Program-made: the position numbers and the translations under genes
Notes under the pieces: model-generated
The model's input: only the letters and a program-made list of their open reading frames with translations
Database searches by the model: none
Told to the model about the DNA's origin: nothing
NCBI GenBank assembly: GCA_017306415.1
Contig: JAFKIL010000010.1
Location: 1-51,183 of the forward strand
Direction of reading: 5' to 3'
DNA from: Microbacterium sp.
GTDB taxonomy: Bacteria; Actinomycetota; Actinomycetes; Actinomycetales; Microbacteriaceae
Length of the DNA stretch: 51,183 nucleotides
In this document: positions 51,084 to 51,183 of the stretch, piece by piece
Numbering within the stretch: position 1 is the stretch's first letter
How the letters are laid out: every line of letters begins with the position of its first letter

Positions 51084-51183
51084 ATGGCGTCAGTCACGTT
51101 CGACAACGCAACCCGCCTGTACCCCGGGGGCACGCGTCCCGCGGTGGACAAGCTCAACCTCGAGGTCGCCGACGGCGAGTTCC
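51084..51183 (+). CDS. ABC transporter ATP-binding protein, MalK/UgpC-type (N-terminal part)
   Basis: The first 33 codons, starting MASVTFDNATRLYPGGTRPA and continuing VDKLNLEVADGEF, match the N-terminus of sugar-type ABC ATPases (MalK, UgpC, MsmK). The protein is cut off by the window edge before the Walker A. AAGGAG is 9 nt before ATG. It probably serves one or more carbohydrate importers. Confidence 0.8.
   Translation, partial: MASVTFDNATRLYPGGTRPAVDKLNLEVADGEF

Overview
The window looks like chromosome of a high-GC actinobacterium of the family Microbacteriaceae, most likely Microbacterium. Support comes from the GC-rich sequence, actinobacterial families (DUF3027, DUF3263, DUF6230/DUF6114, XPB with its helicase-associated partner, DnaE2/ImuA/ImuB, a DtxR/IdeR regulator), and several genes with a -10 box 5-8 nt before the ATG, as in actinobacterial leaderless transcripts. 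Gene names rest on motifs read by eye; no database search was run.

Bases 1-15113 are an integrated genomic island. It opens with the 3' end of an IS3-family transposase, whose start lies outside the window. It closes with a tyrosine integrase beside the 3' end of tRNA-Arg(CCU), the probable attachment site; the far end is not in the window. The island carries two candidate anti-phage systems facing away from each other. On the minus strand (3429 down to 252) is a translationally coupled trio: a PNP/MTA-nucleosidase-like enzyme, a NACHT-type NTPase with a HEAT-like C-terminus, and a cytidine-deaminase-like enzyme. I know of no named system with this combination. On the plus strand (3888-12752) is a seven-gene restriction-modification-like locus: C5 cytosine methyltransferase, Z1-domain helicase-like ATPase, DUF4420 PD-(D/E)XK nuclease, MORC/MutL-like GHKL ATPase, two unrecognised proteins and a Vsr nuclease. 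This resembles the MORC-associated loci described by Iyer, Abhiman and Aravind in 2008.

Bases 15196-31573 are chromosomal backbone: pyruvate oxidase-type PoxB, a TetR regulator divergent from a three-gene DUF6230/DUF6114 secreted/membrane module, a cysteine-free HesB-like protein, and the SOS mutagenesis operon imuA-imuB-dnaE2 with a LexA box inside its promoter. An isochorismatase-like hydrolase, an EamA exporter divergent from a MarR regulator, an HNH nuclease, a secreted M23 peptidase, DtxR/IdeR and a GntR/UTRA regulator follow.

Bases 31627-40306 hold nagB-nagA behind a DasR-like dre site, serC, and a cluster of seven REP-like inverted repeats between convergent genes. After these come DUF3027 with an overlapping cold-shock protein, a small membrane protein, and the helicase-associated/XPB pair.

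Bases 40374-51183 hold an OmpR-type two-component system, a WXG100 protein, groL with two CIRCE operators, cspA, LytR_C, DUF3263 and DUF2332 proteins, msrB with a nitroreductase, a DMT transporter, tRNA-Thr(UGU), a DsbA-like protein without the CXXC active site, and the start of a MalK/UgpC-type ABC ATPase.

The hexamer GGATGC (either strand) appears about six times more densely in the backbone than in the island by hand count. This separates native from acquired DNA and may mark a genome-wide functional motif.
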